From contig CM075103.1 in the NCBI GenBank assembly GCA_037576195.1, positions 30,340,723-30,404,722 of the forward strand: DNA of 64,000 nt. Reading direction: 5' to 3'. Source of the stretch: Phytoseiulus persimilis (Eukaryota > Arthropoda > Arachnida > Mesostigmata > Phytoseiidae). The notes under the pieces are model-generated. The model had not been told where the DNA came from. It was given only the letters and a program-made list of their open reading frames with translations, and searched no databases. Numbering within the stretch: position 1 is the first letter of the stretch; each line of letters begins with the position of its first letter. Both the position numbers and the translations under genes were made by a program. This document shows positions 21,801-30,626 of this stretch, one piece after another.

Positions 21801-22170
21801 CTATCTCAGCGCCTATTTCAATGAAATCAGTCCCTTTTTCGGTCCAGCGTATCTCGTCCATGGTAGATCGGATAAGTATCCCTGTTCCACCGGATGATTT
21901 ACTGCCAGAGGGTCCGTTTCGATTGTTCCCGTAAAATGTGAACCCTTCGATCCGAGGTGGATTTTCTAGGTTCATCAGGTGGGTTTCTGAGAGGAGGAGG
22001 ATATCATAGTGGTCTGATAGTCTCCTGGTTTCAATTTTGAGAAGGTCTTGGTAGAGACTTTCCCACTTGGCTGGGTTTTTCCCCCCTTGCATGTTGAAAA
22101 CACCAATCTTAATGCGAAAATGTATTTTTATTTTTTCATCGTAGATGGTGCCTTCGGGGGGAGCGGACCG
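18856..22170 (-). CDS. LINE ORF2: endonuclease and reverse transcriptase
   Basis: The first ATG is at 22092 (1078 residues), but the frame is open up to the ORF1 stop at 22171. The start of the endonuclease fold (IKIGVFNMQGG) lies partly before that ATG. Counting from the ATG, endonuclease is at 1-230 (SETHL at 35, AGDMNAH at 141, SIDYVLCN at 194, SDHNL at 223). Reverse transcriptase spans about 490-740 (YRPITVSD, NGFRKDRRGEDN, FLDATKAFD, LRQGCPLSP, FADDIV at 698). A C-terminal zinc motif CNICGRPETDTHVVMEC is at about 1023. The enzyme nicks target DNA and primes reverse transcription there. All visible catalytic motifs are present. Confidence 0.93.
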   Translation of the reverse strand, partial: RSAPPEGTIYDEKIKIHFRIKIGVFNMQGGKNPAKWESLYQDLLKIETRRLSDHYDILLLSETHLMNLENPPRIEGFTFYGNNRNGPSGSKSSGGTGILIRSTMDEIRWTEKGTDFIEIGAEIGNRQWVFISVYAAIADRNSNKEQFRHIGDVIRARVEKDTKLVIAGDMNAHIQQLDGRLDGRGRLIIELADQHDLTILNLSEKCEGKITRTQGGHSSSIDYVLCNATAYREVMSMHIDENKEVLNWSDHNLITLHLGKGKRNGKLQKARVKVLRLQKAAETATSELETLVRSPRSANYRDLVTTLQNAMTKSTKLINVDTRKRILTPEISQLSRYRREQNRAWRKARHTGIGVEEAKRQYRIAQDAVRTEIANQLHIRDRKMYDQIMRAPRQAKTKAFWEYIKKNERKAPDRIRIVNEAGNDVQPLDMTAYLTRVANHLLEAEDNPNHKDRCFLSRPRVDLVTTGSEVKTTLAGISENSATGPDKIPTKILKALNDIGYEYVSDVFNEILEGTHELPMEWRIGRVSLLEKPNSTKGNLTTYRPITVSDVMYRVFTKILGKHIQKWTEETEQLSEMQNGFRKDRRGEDNIFVLTTAIETARAQQTGLICVFLDATKAFDRIDRRKLWQTLEERGMNPTLIELIKHLYEDTYIFIQYGDHTSNEMSIPTGLRQGCPLSPILFSLYIADLERQLLSKEIGFRLAKKGNFWDVKEKKYFTIPGLMFADDIVLMAHEWKDMETLLKVTTEFGDARSIKFNPQKSGTLVFSRPPKTHIQNRNLSIQGMQIPEVASYKYLGIELSAEKDYLAQHWVKLTETANKAIQRLNARTLWSFNRFEVSKILWKATAVPQLTYCNAAITMPKRLRNLIEVRQRDAGRWALGIPHSTISKEFIEGEPGWSSFDARETTSKTMYFERIRSMDPTRWPKLVLTATEITNTSVTATERLKKLRLQFDLENLGLTRNTSGTAMWTLFRKELKMRVQNKLDNTWKQNMESKSTLCIYRQFKETRGLQLDMYDNSRGSRLLALTRAGMLNTRTQRHNRDPSIDLNCNICGRPETDTHVVMECEEGRYPPREFPFRIGLHPDSTPKDIRRTKEILRCWENREK

Positions 22171-22173
22171 CTA
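22171..22173 (-). promoter_or_regulatory. candidate readthrough stop codon (UAG-CGG)
   Basis: ORF1 ends with TAG and ORF2 continues in the same frame. The next codon is CGG, a 3' context known from readthrough signals in RNA viruses. No ATG lies between this stop and the conserved endonuclease start, so readthrough is a simple way to make ORF2. A termination-reinitiation mechanism is the alternative. Confidence 0.5.
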
Positions 22174-23613
22174 GGATGATGGTTTTTTGAGGGCTTCTTG
22201 TAGGATTCTGGAAAGCTCTATTTTTTCCTCCTCCTTGGTCACCTGTCGCTGAGGAGTCGAAGTTTGCGGGTGAGATTTTTTCTCTCTCCGCTCCTCAGGT
22301 TCTGGGTGGTGACTCCGGCCCTGTCTCCGGTTATCGTGGCTTTGAGGGGCTACGTGGGGTCGCCCCTTCTTTTGCTCACTGGTCCCCAACTCGAGTGAGG
22401 TATCTCCCACACTTCTTTTTTTCCCCGCGCCTCTTGGTGGCTGCGGCTTATTGAAGTGTGGTCGATCCAAGTCGGGGACTCGACCAGAGGTCTGATCTGT
22501 GTGGCTCGGACGCCTGGGGTGGCCTCCGAAATTGCTCGGACGGGTCGGAGCGTTACGAGCACCAGAGGTGGAGGGTTTCTCCTTGGTCTCGGTTGTCTCG
22601 ACCTTGGGTTCCGGCTGCGCACACAGATTTTTTGCGCCGTCGGACAGCAGCTGATCGATCTCGGCCGAGGGTATATGCAGGCCTTCGCCTATTCGGCGAC
22701 TAATCCTGATCATTGCCTCGACCTGACCAGCTTTATTCCAGCCCTGGTTTGAGTTAAACGCAGGGCGTTCTGAAATATACCTGAGATCTATTGTCTCAGT
22801 GCTGCCCTTCAGCTGAGTCAGCAGGCTGTCTATGTACGCAGAGTGGCCATAGTTCTTGTTGTCTACACGGAAGGTTGTGTAGACTGCCCTGTTGACTTTC
22901 TCGTGTCTCCCGAGCTCCTCGAGTGCTTGCTGCGCTTCCGCGACAGCCTCGCTCCTCTGGTACGAGGCCTCTTGGAAGACACTTTGACCTCCCCACACGA
23001 GGACTGTGGCAGAGCAGGTGTAGTCTGCCTTCTCCAGCTCAGCTGCTGCCTTTTGGCAGAGCTGCGCGGTGGAGAGAGGCCCGTACGTCCTGACTCTCAG
23101 TCCTCTGTGTTTGTTGAGGAGCGCATATATGGTGTTCGACGGGAACAGATCGGCACAGTGCCGGTCCATGCATAACATCACTATAGGTCCACGGTAGACC
23201 TGTTTATGTGGTGCCGTCTTAAACTGCATGGGACTTTGGCTGATTGCTTCCCTCAGTTGGTTTTCGAGTTCGGCACATCTTGCCTCTGTTGCAGCAACGG
23301 TTGCTGCGAGGCTAGCCAATTTGAAGTCCCTAGCCTTCACTTCTTGGTTCTGCCACTCAATATAGTTTAGAGCGGCAGCCCGCTCAGTCATCAGAGCAAG
23401 GCGCTCTGACCCTGCGCAGGTGTGACACTGTAAGATTACAGAGTCGTTGGGGTTCATGTCCGTCCCCATCAGCTTCTCCTCACACTGACTGCAGATGTCG
23501 AATGTGGGATTAGCTCTGAGGGTTTCCGGACTGAATTCCATTCTGAGGGGTATTTGGAAAAGGTATTTTATTTCCACCCACTCACTCCTCTCCCTATTTT
23601 TCGGAGCTTCCAA
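22171..23613 (-). CDS. LINE ORF1: zinc finger, coiled coil, possible SGNH-like domain
   Basis: The frame has 480 residues. Met-25 (MEFSPETL) is also conserved in the fragment at 25861-26419, so the true start may be there. A two-CxxC zinc module (CSQCEEKL, CHTCAG) is at about residues 41-71. A coiled coil follows at about 75-125. A globular region at about 140-290 contains VMLCMDRHCADLF, TVLVWGGQSVF and NYGHSAYIDSLL. The spacing recalls the SGNH/esterase-type domain of some CR1 ORF1 proteins, but the usual GDS motif is not evident. The basic, Pro-rich C-terminus (about 340-480) would bind RNA. It acts as the RNP partner of ORF2. Confidence 0.8.
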   Translation of the reverse strand: MEAPKNRERSEWVEIKYLFQIPLRMEFSPETLRANPTFDICSQCEEKLMGTDMNPNDSVILQCHTCAGSERLALMTERAAALNYIEWQNQEVKARDFKLASLAATVAATEARCAELENQLREAISQSPMQFKTAPHKQVYRGPIVMLCMDRHCADLFPSNTIYALLNKHRGLRVRTYGPLSTAQLCQKAAAELEKADYTCSATVLVWGGQSVFQEASYQRSEAVAEAQQALEELGRHEKVNRAVYTTFRVDNKNYGHSAYIDSLLTQLKGSTETIDLRYISERPAFNSNQGWNKAGQVEAMIRISRRIGEGLHIPSAEIDQLLSDGAKNLCAQPEPKVETTETKEKPSTSGARNAPTRPSNFGGHPRRPSHTDQTSGRVPDLDRPHFNKPQPPRGAGKKRSVGDTSLELGTSEQKKGRPHVAPQSHDNRRQGRSHHPEPEERREKKSHPQTSTPQRQVTKEEEKIELSRILQEALKKPSS

Positions 23614-23735
23614 CGGTTGGACAGCTCCTACTTCCGATGTTTATCGGTAACGTAAACACTGCCTCTCGATGGTTCACGGTGAACCTTCGATGGATTCTTA
23701 GCTGTTTTAGAGATTCCAGACAGTGATACGTTGTC

Positions 23736-24900
23736 TAGGGCGTGTCGATATTCAAGTCGCTAGGCGTACCTCGAGGCGGTAGTCCTTTTTGCGATTTTCC
23801 GACCTTGGGAGTTTTTTTGTTCGACGAACCTGGTCTGTGGAGGTGCACGGGCCTGGGGGGTGGTTCTTGGGTTCGGATCCGGTATGTTTTTCCACCTTCA
23901 CCACTTTTTTTCAGGCACTTTCCTCGGAGCTCGAGATTCGCGTTGCCTTCTCGTCTGTCGTAGCAGACGACTTCTTCTTTTATTGATCAAATGATCCGTT
24001 TCACAGCGAGACCTGTATGCTTTGTTGCGCAAGCTACTCCTTCATTCGGCGCATGAGTGCATCTGGGGTCGTCTCTCAGAGTGATTCCATGCCGGCTTCA
24101 TTTTGCACTCGCGATTTTGCTCTCAGAATCAAATCCATATTAGACCAGAGATGAAGAGGGGAGAAGCATTATACAGTTTCGGACTCGTGAACTGCACATC
24201 GGGTACTTAGATCCTAATTCTCCAATGAGCCGCGGTTTGGAACCTGGTCCTCATGATCTCATTTGACTGCGGTTCTGGGAATCTTGACTGGAACTGGGAT
24301 TCGACATCACTGGAATTGATCGCGGAAGGTTCGCTCATCTACGACCCGGATCTTCGGCCTGAGTATCATAGAGCCCTACTTCCGCAGAAGAGCTGGAATT
24401 CGAGGGTAAATGGACACGTTAGAGTTCAGGGAACTTGTAGACAGCACAGGCATAGAGCCTTCTTTGGGTGAACACAGATATAGAGCGGAAGAAAGTACTG
24501 AGACTTGGACCCATCATCCGTGGTGGCTTGTAATCAGAGAGAGGGGGGAGGGAATGGTCCCTGAGCGCTTCTCAGGTCTTTTTCCCCTCGTAGAGACGCA
24601 GGGAGTCGCCAGAAAATCGAGAAATGTCTCAGCATTGAAGTTAAAATTTCAGCTCAGGAAGCGAGAACCATATCGTTTGCCGGATTGATTCGCGAATGTT
24701 GCCCGAGGAAAAATACATCCATTGTCAGGGAGGGCCGATCGCCCAACCGTCCCTGCGTCTGTACCCGCCACTGGTGGGCTTGAGGGAGAAACTCAGTGTT
24801 CGGAGACAGTGAGTCGCTGGGATTCGAGAAGAAAACAAGACCTGACGATGATTCTCGTGAAGATTGCAACGGCATAATCACCATGAACTGAGGGAAAATG
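23736..24900. other. no recognisable feature
   Basis: There are short frames only and no repeat structure was seen. Confidence 0.4.
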
Positions 24901-24904
24901 TACT

Positions 24905-25037
24905 CACGTTCGCCACCTTTCGCATCGTAAATATTGGTCACCGTCCGCCGACAGGCCGTTCTTGTAAAAGTAGAATGCCCCAGTTCCCTGTTGCCCAGCA
25001 ACCGAGCAAAATTCCCGGGGGTCACACCACATCAATT
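24905..25037 (-). other. FLYWCH-like exon, possibly of the MULE
   Basis: On minus, between an acceptor-like CTGTCATTAG and a donor GTGAGT, one frame reads FCSVAGQQGTGAFYFYKNG, then DQYLRCERWR. The pattern of aromatic residues, then YLRC and W, resembles the first half of a FLYWCH zinc finger, which commonly precedes MULE transposases. The MULE remnant at 17242-18326 has the same strand, and the LINE 18767-23735 lies between. The link is inference. A longer frame (MTPGNFARLL, 25025-24654) overlaps and is probably a shadow. 25040-25600 holds nothing else. Confidence 0.35.
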
Positions 25038-25602
25038 CGCCCTAATGACAGGCATCACTCAAGATCATCCTATTTCCGCCTTGATCCATGGCGTCGATTC
25101 AATTTCATGGAAGGTTCTGCGTCGCATTCTAGGAACCTGTCCGAACTTGTCAACTCCGTCGACCCTCTCCCGGACCTGGAAATTCTCTGAGCAAACCCCC
25201 TAGTGATTATTAGTTTCTGGACATCTGTGACTTCCTCGAGGAAAACACCCCTAGCTGTTCTTCCGCAACACAACAGCGCAGCTTTATTCGGTCCGCTCGG
25301 CATGAGATGTAATCGAACAGATTTAGACCAAGAAGTCTTCCCGTAAGGTTATGCACCGTCGAAACTTCCTTGAGCTGCGCAGCACCCTAGAGATTTCGAC
25401 TGTAGCGGGCTCTCTTAGTCTCCGTTGGCTGCCGACCGCTCTCCCTTTCCCACGGATTCGGCTGCTCCCTCGTTGTTCACATTAGATCAAATGGCGGTGC
25501 TCCAAATTACCTACACCCTAGACCCTTTCCATCGCCTCCTCGGTGCCCTCTCCCCTGAAAGCCGTCTGCTCCGCCGCCATGTTTTTCGGAAGATTGATCT
25601 TT

Positions 25603-25842
25603 GTTTTCCGGCTGAACCTCTCAGCCAGCCCTCAGGAGTGTCCCGGGATCACCTTTCGGTATTGCTTCAGTAACACTCCCTATCGTCTCGCAAATCCCAT
25701 TGCGGGCGGTGGGCTTGGGTCTTACGATGGTTCAAATCTAATTCGTATGAATTAAATCATTTTTTTACCACATAAGAATATTTTGTTGTCGGCCGGGGAT
25801 CGAACCCGCAATCGCTAGCTTAGCGTGGCACCCAAGGGTGAT
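25603..25842 (-). mobile_element. tRNA-derived SINE, copy 1
   Basis: On minus the 5' head carries a B-box GGTTCGATCCCCGG preceded by a GCCACGCTAAGCTAGC stretch. The body includes ACCCAAGCCCACCGCCCGCA and GTGTTACTGAAGCAATAC, and the end is GAGGTTCAGCCGG plus an A-rich tail. Four other copies occur (32091-32358, 49403-49561, 54007-54165, 54190-54432). This copy's left part of the head is replaced by unrelated sequence next to a LINE fragment. Confidence 0.8.
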
Positions 25843-25860
25843 CTAGACCCATCCATACAC

Positions 25861-26419
25861 ACCATCACTATAGGTCCACGGTAGACCTGTTAGGGTGGTA
25901 CCGTCTTGAACTGAACGGGACTCAGGCTGATGGCTTCCCTCAGTTAATTCTCGAGTTCGGCACTTCTTGCCCCTGTTGCAGCAACGATTGCTTCGAGGCT
26001 GGCCAATTTGAAGTCCCCAGCCTTCGCTTCTTGGTTCTGCCGGGCCACTCAGTATAGTTTAAGGCGGCAGCCCGCTCAGTCATCAGAGCGAGTCGCTCTG
26101 ACCCTGCGCAGGTGTGACACTGTAGGATTAAAGAGTCGTTGGAGTTCGGGTCCGTTCCCATGAGCCCTCCCCACGCTCACTGCAGATGTCGACTGTGGGA
26201 TTAGCTCTAAGGGTATCCGGATTGAACTCCATTTCGAGGGGTATCCGGAGAAAGCATTTTATTTCCACCCACTCTCCTCTTCCTATTTTTCGGAACTTCC
26301 AAGAATTGGACAGCTCCTACTTCCGATGTTTATCGGTAGCGTAAACACTGTCCCTCGATGGTTCACGGTGAATCTTCTATGTATTCTCATCTGTCCTAGA
26401 GATTCCAGACAGTGAAACG
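25861..26419 (-). pseudogene. 5' fragment of the same LINE family
   Basis: The minus strand matches 23170-23735 of the full LINE, covering the 5' UTR and the first part of ORF1 (LQCHTCAGSERLALMTERAA). It is diverged by substitutions and small indels. The 3' part is missing, which is the reverse of the usual 5' truncation, so later deletion or recombination is likely. A SINE abuts its 3' side. Confidence 0.85.
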
Positions 26420-27090
26420 GGTATTTTTCGAGAAAACGCGAGCACATGGGAAGGGTTGGCTCGGTCTCCAGCAAAGACGATCAGGTGAGCTGAATTCGGG
26501 CTACATGAAGCGCGCAATCGATTGTCCCTTTTGATTCCAACCGCATGGCCGGGCGATGTATCCATACTTTCTCGCAAGAGTACGCTGCTAACTCGCGAGT
26601 GGGGGGAAAAATAAATGGAAACTCACGCTTTGCGGCACCATTGTTATCAACGACGGCGACGGGGCTCGTATTGCCAAGAGGCCGGCATAGGAGACCTCCT
26701 CGCGGGGGAAGCGAACGCCGGCGGCCTCGCCTGCCTGATGAGTCGAATGCGTAGCTTGCGCAGCTTCCGGAACTGATAGTTAATGATCCGATGAAGGATC
26801 CACCAGCGACCGAGTTGAAGCTTTGGTAGTGTTCCGCTAGGCTCCCAACATGCTGCCGCCAGGCGAGGGAAGCCGCCGGCTCACAGAGCGGAGTGTCTAT
26901 CGCGACGGGCCGGCAGCGGCTGCAGCGGCAGCGGTTGGCAGCGCGAGCTTTCAAATATTTTCTCATTTACTAGTTTATCGGAGAGTTCAGGGAAGGGAAA
27001 ATAAAGATTTTGAACGGATTTCAATTCACTTCTCCCTCTTCGGATGAATTCTGTGCTGAGTTTACCGCTGTGCTTGATTAAACATGTCAT
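26420..27090. other. unassigned GC-rich stretch
   Basis: A minus-strand frame 26966-26481 contains SYAFDSSGRRGRRRSLPP and AVVDNNGAAKR followed by a donor-like GTGAGT at about 26627. It could include a first exon, but no family is recognised. 26900-26950 is rich in CAGCGG. Confidence 0.2.
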
Positions 27091-27094
27091 TGGG

Positions 27095-27266
27095 TCAGGT
27101 TGGGTTAGGTTCCTGGCGAGCGAGCGAAGCGATGCGAGCTGACCGATAGCATGCGGCCCCGAAGCAGTGCGGGGGATTGGATAGGGTTAGGTTTGGTTCC
27201 TGGCGAGCGAGCGAAGCGATGCGAGCAGACTGACAACAAGCGGGCACCAAGCAGTGCGGGGAGACG
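27095..27266. repeat. tandem duplication of an about 85-bp unit
   Basis: Two head-to-tail copies share GGTTCCTGGCGAGCGAGCGA, AGCGATGCGAGC and AAGCAGTGCGGGG. Short GGGTTAGGTT motifs precede each. The function is unknown. 27267-27600 has no recognisable gene. Confidence 0.75.
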
Positions 27267-27599
27267 CGTTTATGACCAACCCATACCGACAATCAGCGTA
27301 TTGATAGCCATGGAGGCTGAAAAAGGTGCCCGATTCAAACGACATGGCCCTCTCCTTAAACGCTCTCCAATGCGCCGCCATGCTGGCCAGTGCTTGAAAC
27401 GCCATTTTGGCGACTTGATCGTGTTGGGAGCCAACCGGAAAAATGCCGAAGCTTTGATATAACTCGACAAAAGAAACTGCTTCTTCGTTCTATAAAGTCC
27501 AATTCGAGACGCACGAAATAGGTCGCTAGCGAGCGGCAGAAATTGCGACCCCACTCGCACATAGCGCACGGCAATCAGTGGGAAAACTGCCGTTGAAAT

Positions 27600-27939
27600 A
27601 TGGCCGATGAGGGCGAGGACTCTGATTTGAATTTAGGAGAAGTTTCGCGAAGTCTCCGTGAAGCTCAGCCGTTCACAGCCGTTGAGTTTTTTTTTCCTGT
27701 CGAGTGCTACCGTTGCTTAGCTTCCAGAAGTTATCTCGATGCGTTCCCTACTGTCGCTGTTCAAGATGTCTCAGTTTCCACTTTCGGACCATACCTACGC
27801 GCTCCGAGCGAGCGAATCGGGGACTCCAGCGATTGAAGTCGCACCCTCAGGTGTCACTCTCTTCACGTTACCGAAGACTGAGGTCGAGGCTGTTTCCTCC
27901 CTCCAAGAAAGCATGGAATGAAGCTCTCCGCGAAGTGTG
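27600..27939 (+). pseudogene. Merlin-type transposase, upstream part
   Basis: The frame ending SKKAWNEALREVCFQ at 27940 is the segment that normally precedes the catalytic core in IS1016/ISXO2-like Merlin transposases. It resumes beyond the hAT insertion as YIQRRP at 30627. The frame from 27600 (MADEGEDSDLNLGEVSRS) may be the N-terminus but is in another frame and is uncertain. Confidence 0.55.
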
Positions 27940-28234
27940 CTTCCAATTAGGCTTTGCAAATAACCGCATTTCTAAATGACCGCGGTTACGGTTAACCGCA
28001 AACTTAGGACCGAAAACCGCGGTTATAACCGCAAATGACCGCGGTTATATGGAAGAATGCTTCCTGGAGAATTTCCAGGAAGCTTCTCTTTTTTTATCAG
28101 AAAGAAGGTTACATAATTAGCGGATACAACGCGATCTCGAAACACATCTCTTGAAGACTCGTTTGTTACAGCTCGATCTTGATCAATTGGGGCCGGGAAC
28201 ATTGGTTGAACGTTTCAGGTCACGAAATCTTCAA

Positions 28235-28636
28235 AAAGGGTCTGGGCGGTTTCTGTCCATGGTGACGGATTTCGCTGAAAATTGCACTGAAGCATCCCTG
28301 CGTAGAGTGGAGCTACCACAGCAAGTTTCAGCCTCCGGCGATCCTCCGTTCGCTTTAAACAATGAAGTTAAGTCTTGAAAAAAAAAAACTTAAAATCGTT
28401 ATATCTCGAGAACTACTGGGGCTACCGCGCCGATCGACAACTTTTTGGAATGCTCTCGCCAAGGGCCATCTTCTGGCGTTATAGGATCTAAGATAGGTCG
28501 ATTGCTTCCATGATTTTGTTAATCAAAGTGTCACTTCCTGGCGAGTGGCCACTCTGGTAAGTACCTAAAAATATAGTCCTAGGACCCCCCTACATGCTGG
28601 GGAAATATCAGCGAGATCGGAGTGTTCCTTCCCTAT
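28235..28636 (+). repeat. left arm of a near-perfect inverted repeat
   Basis: It pairs with 29354-29754. I saw only one substitution and one length difference, at an A/T run, along about 400 bp. The loop of about 700 bp contains a 45-bp minisatellite. Confidence 0.9.
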
Positions 28637-28844
28637 TGATTTGATAAAAGTAGTATGTCGATCAGATCAGGGTTTTGCTATGTCGCCTCGAAGCGTCACC
28701 GAAGCTGCCTGGAGCTCGCTGTTCTACGTTGTTTCGAAGTGAGGGACCTTGGCACGCCTCGGAGACGAGAAGAAAATACACTGTTTCTTGCGTAGAAAAT
28801 ACTTACCATGAGCTATAGGCGTTATGGTCAGGTCGAGCTCAGAA

Positions 28845-29250
28845 TCACCTCCATAGACCCCTAAAAGTATGGTCAGGTCGACCTAGGAATCACCTCCATA
28901 GAACCTCAAAAGTAAGGTCAGGTCGACCTAGGAATCACCTCCATAGACCCTCAAAAGTATGGTCAAGTCGACCCAGGAATCACCTCCATAGACCCTCAAA
29001 ACTATGGTCAGGTCGACCCGGGAATCATCTCCATAGACCCCCAAAAGTATGGTCAGGTCAACCCGGGAATCACCTCCATAGACCCCCAAAAGTATGGTCA
29101 GGTCGACCCGGGAATCACCTCCATAGACCCTCAAAAGTATGGTCAGGCTGACCTGAGAATCACCTCCATAGACCCTCAAAAGTATGGTCAAGTCGACCCA
29201 GGAATCACCTCCATAGACCCCCAAAAGTATGGTCAGGTCGACCCGGGAAT
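28845..29250. repeat. 45-bp minisatellite, second family member, about 9 units
   Basis: Unit of the form ATAGACCCCCAAAAGTATGG followed by TCAGGTCGACCCGGGAATCA and CCTCC, 45 bp. Length and core (AAGTATGGTCAG-TCG, GGAATCACCTCC) match the diverged edge units at 8156-8290, so the two arrays are related. Confidence 0.9.
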
Positions 29251-29326
29251 CAGGGTCGACCCTGATTCCCGGGGTCGACCCTGGACGACGAGCCCTGGAC
29301 GGACCCTAAAGACCCTGGACGACCCC

Positions 29327-29380
29327 AGCGAGATCGGAGTGTTCCTTCCCTATATAGGGAAGGAACACTCCGATCTCGCT
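29327..29380. repeat. perfect 54-bp palindrome
   Basis: AGCGAGATCGGAGTGTTCCT through TTCCCTAT is followed immediately by its reverse complement, with no spacer. It marks the inner boundary of the right arm. Confidence 0.95.
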
Positions 29381-29754
29381 GATATTTCCCCAGCATGTAG
29401 GGGGGTCCTAGGACTATATTTTTAGGTACTTACCAGAGTGGCCACTCGCCAGGAAGTGACACTTTGATTAACAAAATCATGGAAGCAATCGACCTATCTT
29501 AGATCCTATAACGCCAGAAGATGGCCCTTGGCGAGAGCATTCCAAAAAGTTGTCGATCGGCGCGGTAGCCCCAGTAGTTCTCGAGATATAACGATTTTAA
29601 GTTTTTTTTTTCAAGACTTAACTTCATTGTTTAAAGCGAACGGAGGATCGCCGGAGGTTGAAACTTGCTGTGGTAGCTCCACTCTACGCAGGGATGCTTC
29701 AGTGCAATTTTCAGCGAAATCCGTCACCATGGACAGAAACCGCCCAGACCCTTT
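29354..29754 (-). repeat. right arm of the near-perfect inverted repeat
   Basis: It is the reverse complement of 28235-28636, outside the loop with the minisatellite. Confidence 0.9.
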
Positions 29755-30626
29755 ATCCTGATGCAAAAGAGATCTTGTTTCGTGGAGCCCTCCGCCCGAT
29801 GAATGTAGTCAGCAATGTTGGGTTCAACTCCTCACGATCCGCTGAGGAACTGTTGCAAACTCTGAGATGTGGAAGTGGCTCCGATTTCTGCACGGTTTCA
29901 CGAGCAAAGAGTGCCCAAAGGCATGCTACCTTGTTGGGTTGAGATGACTTGCGTAATTCCACGTCCTGATTCTCGAGTTTTTTCCTATACGGAATCCTCG
30001 AGGTCGTCTTTTGAGGTGCTTCCAATTTCTTTCTGACTCCAAATCACTGCTCCTGGCTTCGATGTCACCGTTGTCGGCTTTGAAACTGGCGTATGCTCTC
30101 CTTTCCGACCAGTGCATGAGTGATAGCCGTTTTCTCGTAGGACTTCATCACAGTCGTCTTATCGATGCCCCCAAATGGGGGTGCAGCCCACACAATAGCT
30201 ATTTCCACTGTGCTCTGCTCCCTGAACTTACCAGATGCGCAACGGCTCTAAGATTGAGCCTTCCGCTTCCGATGCTAGCTCATCGATTCCTTGAACGGCT
30301 TGCTCATGGGTACATGAGGAGGCTGTTCCTGATGTGTGTCCAGGTATCATTGCTAGCCAGGTCCGGCTATCGGAAGCGTGTACGAACTTGGTTTAAACGG
30401 AGTCATCACACAAGATCTTACAGGTCCAGGAGCAGTTCATTTCTCTCCAATTCTCAGCACCTAGTTCCTGATTCCCAGCCAGAGTACACTCATCAGACAC
30501 GACGCTTTCTTGAAGAATCAAACGTTTCGGAAAATTGCGGTTAAATGTGGTTATAACCGCAGTTTGCTCGCGGTTATCGCGGTTGTTAACCGCGGCTGAA
30601 TAACCGTTGCAAAGCCTACTTCCAAT

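Larger units (their letters stand above)
18767..23735 (-). mobile_element. full-looking non-LTR retrotransposon (LINE) with EN and RT
   Basis: On minus: a 5' UTR (about 23735-23614), ORF1 (23613-22171), ORF2 (22170-18856), a short 3' UTR and a simple tail of ATCA repeats at 18786-18767. Both ORFs are uninterrupted apart from the UAG between them. The 5' end is set by similarity to the second copy at 25861-26419, which stops matching at the same place. The 5' zinc/coiled-coil ORF1, apurinic-type endonuclease and lack of RNase H suggest a CR1/L2- or Jockey-like clade. I cannot settle the clade by eye. Confidence 0.85.
27948..30618. mobile_element. 2.7-kb non-autonomous hAT element with internal inverted repeat
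   Basis: Ends are TAGGCTTTGCAA on the left and its complement TTGCAAAGCCTA on the right, with AACCGCGGTTAT-type repeats just inside both ends. The 8-bp sequence CTTCCAAT flanks both sides (27940-27947 and 30619-30626). No transposase motif is visible. The interior holds two about 400-bp inverted arms (28235-28636 and 29354-29754) around a minisatellite. Frames in 29750-30544 are not recognisable. It split a Merlin transposase gene. Confidence 0.85.

Noticed and set aside
27060-27200. Telomere-like TTAGG repeats
   Set aside because: Only isolated GGTTAGG motifs occur within a two-copy duplication, not a telomeric array.
29750-30544. 177-residue plus-strand frame and minus frames inside the hAT element
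   Set aside because: They have no transposase or other family motif and compete on both strands. They are likely chance frames.
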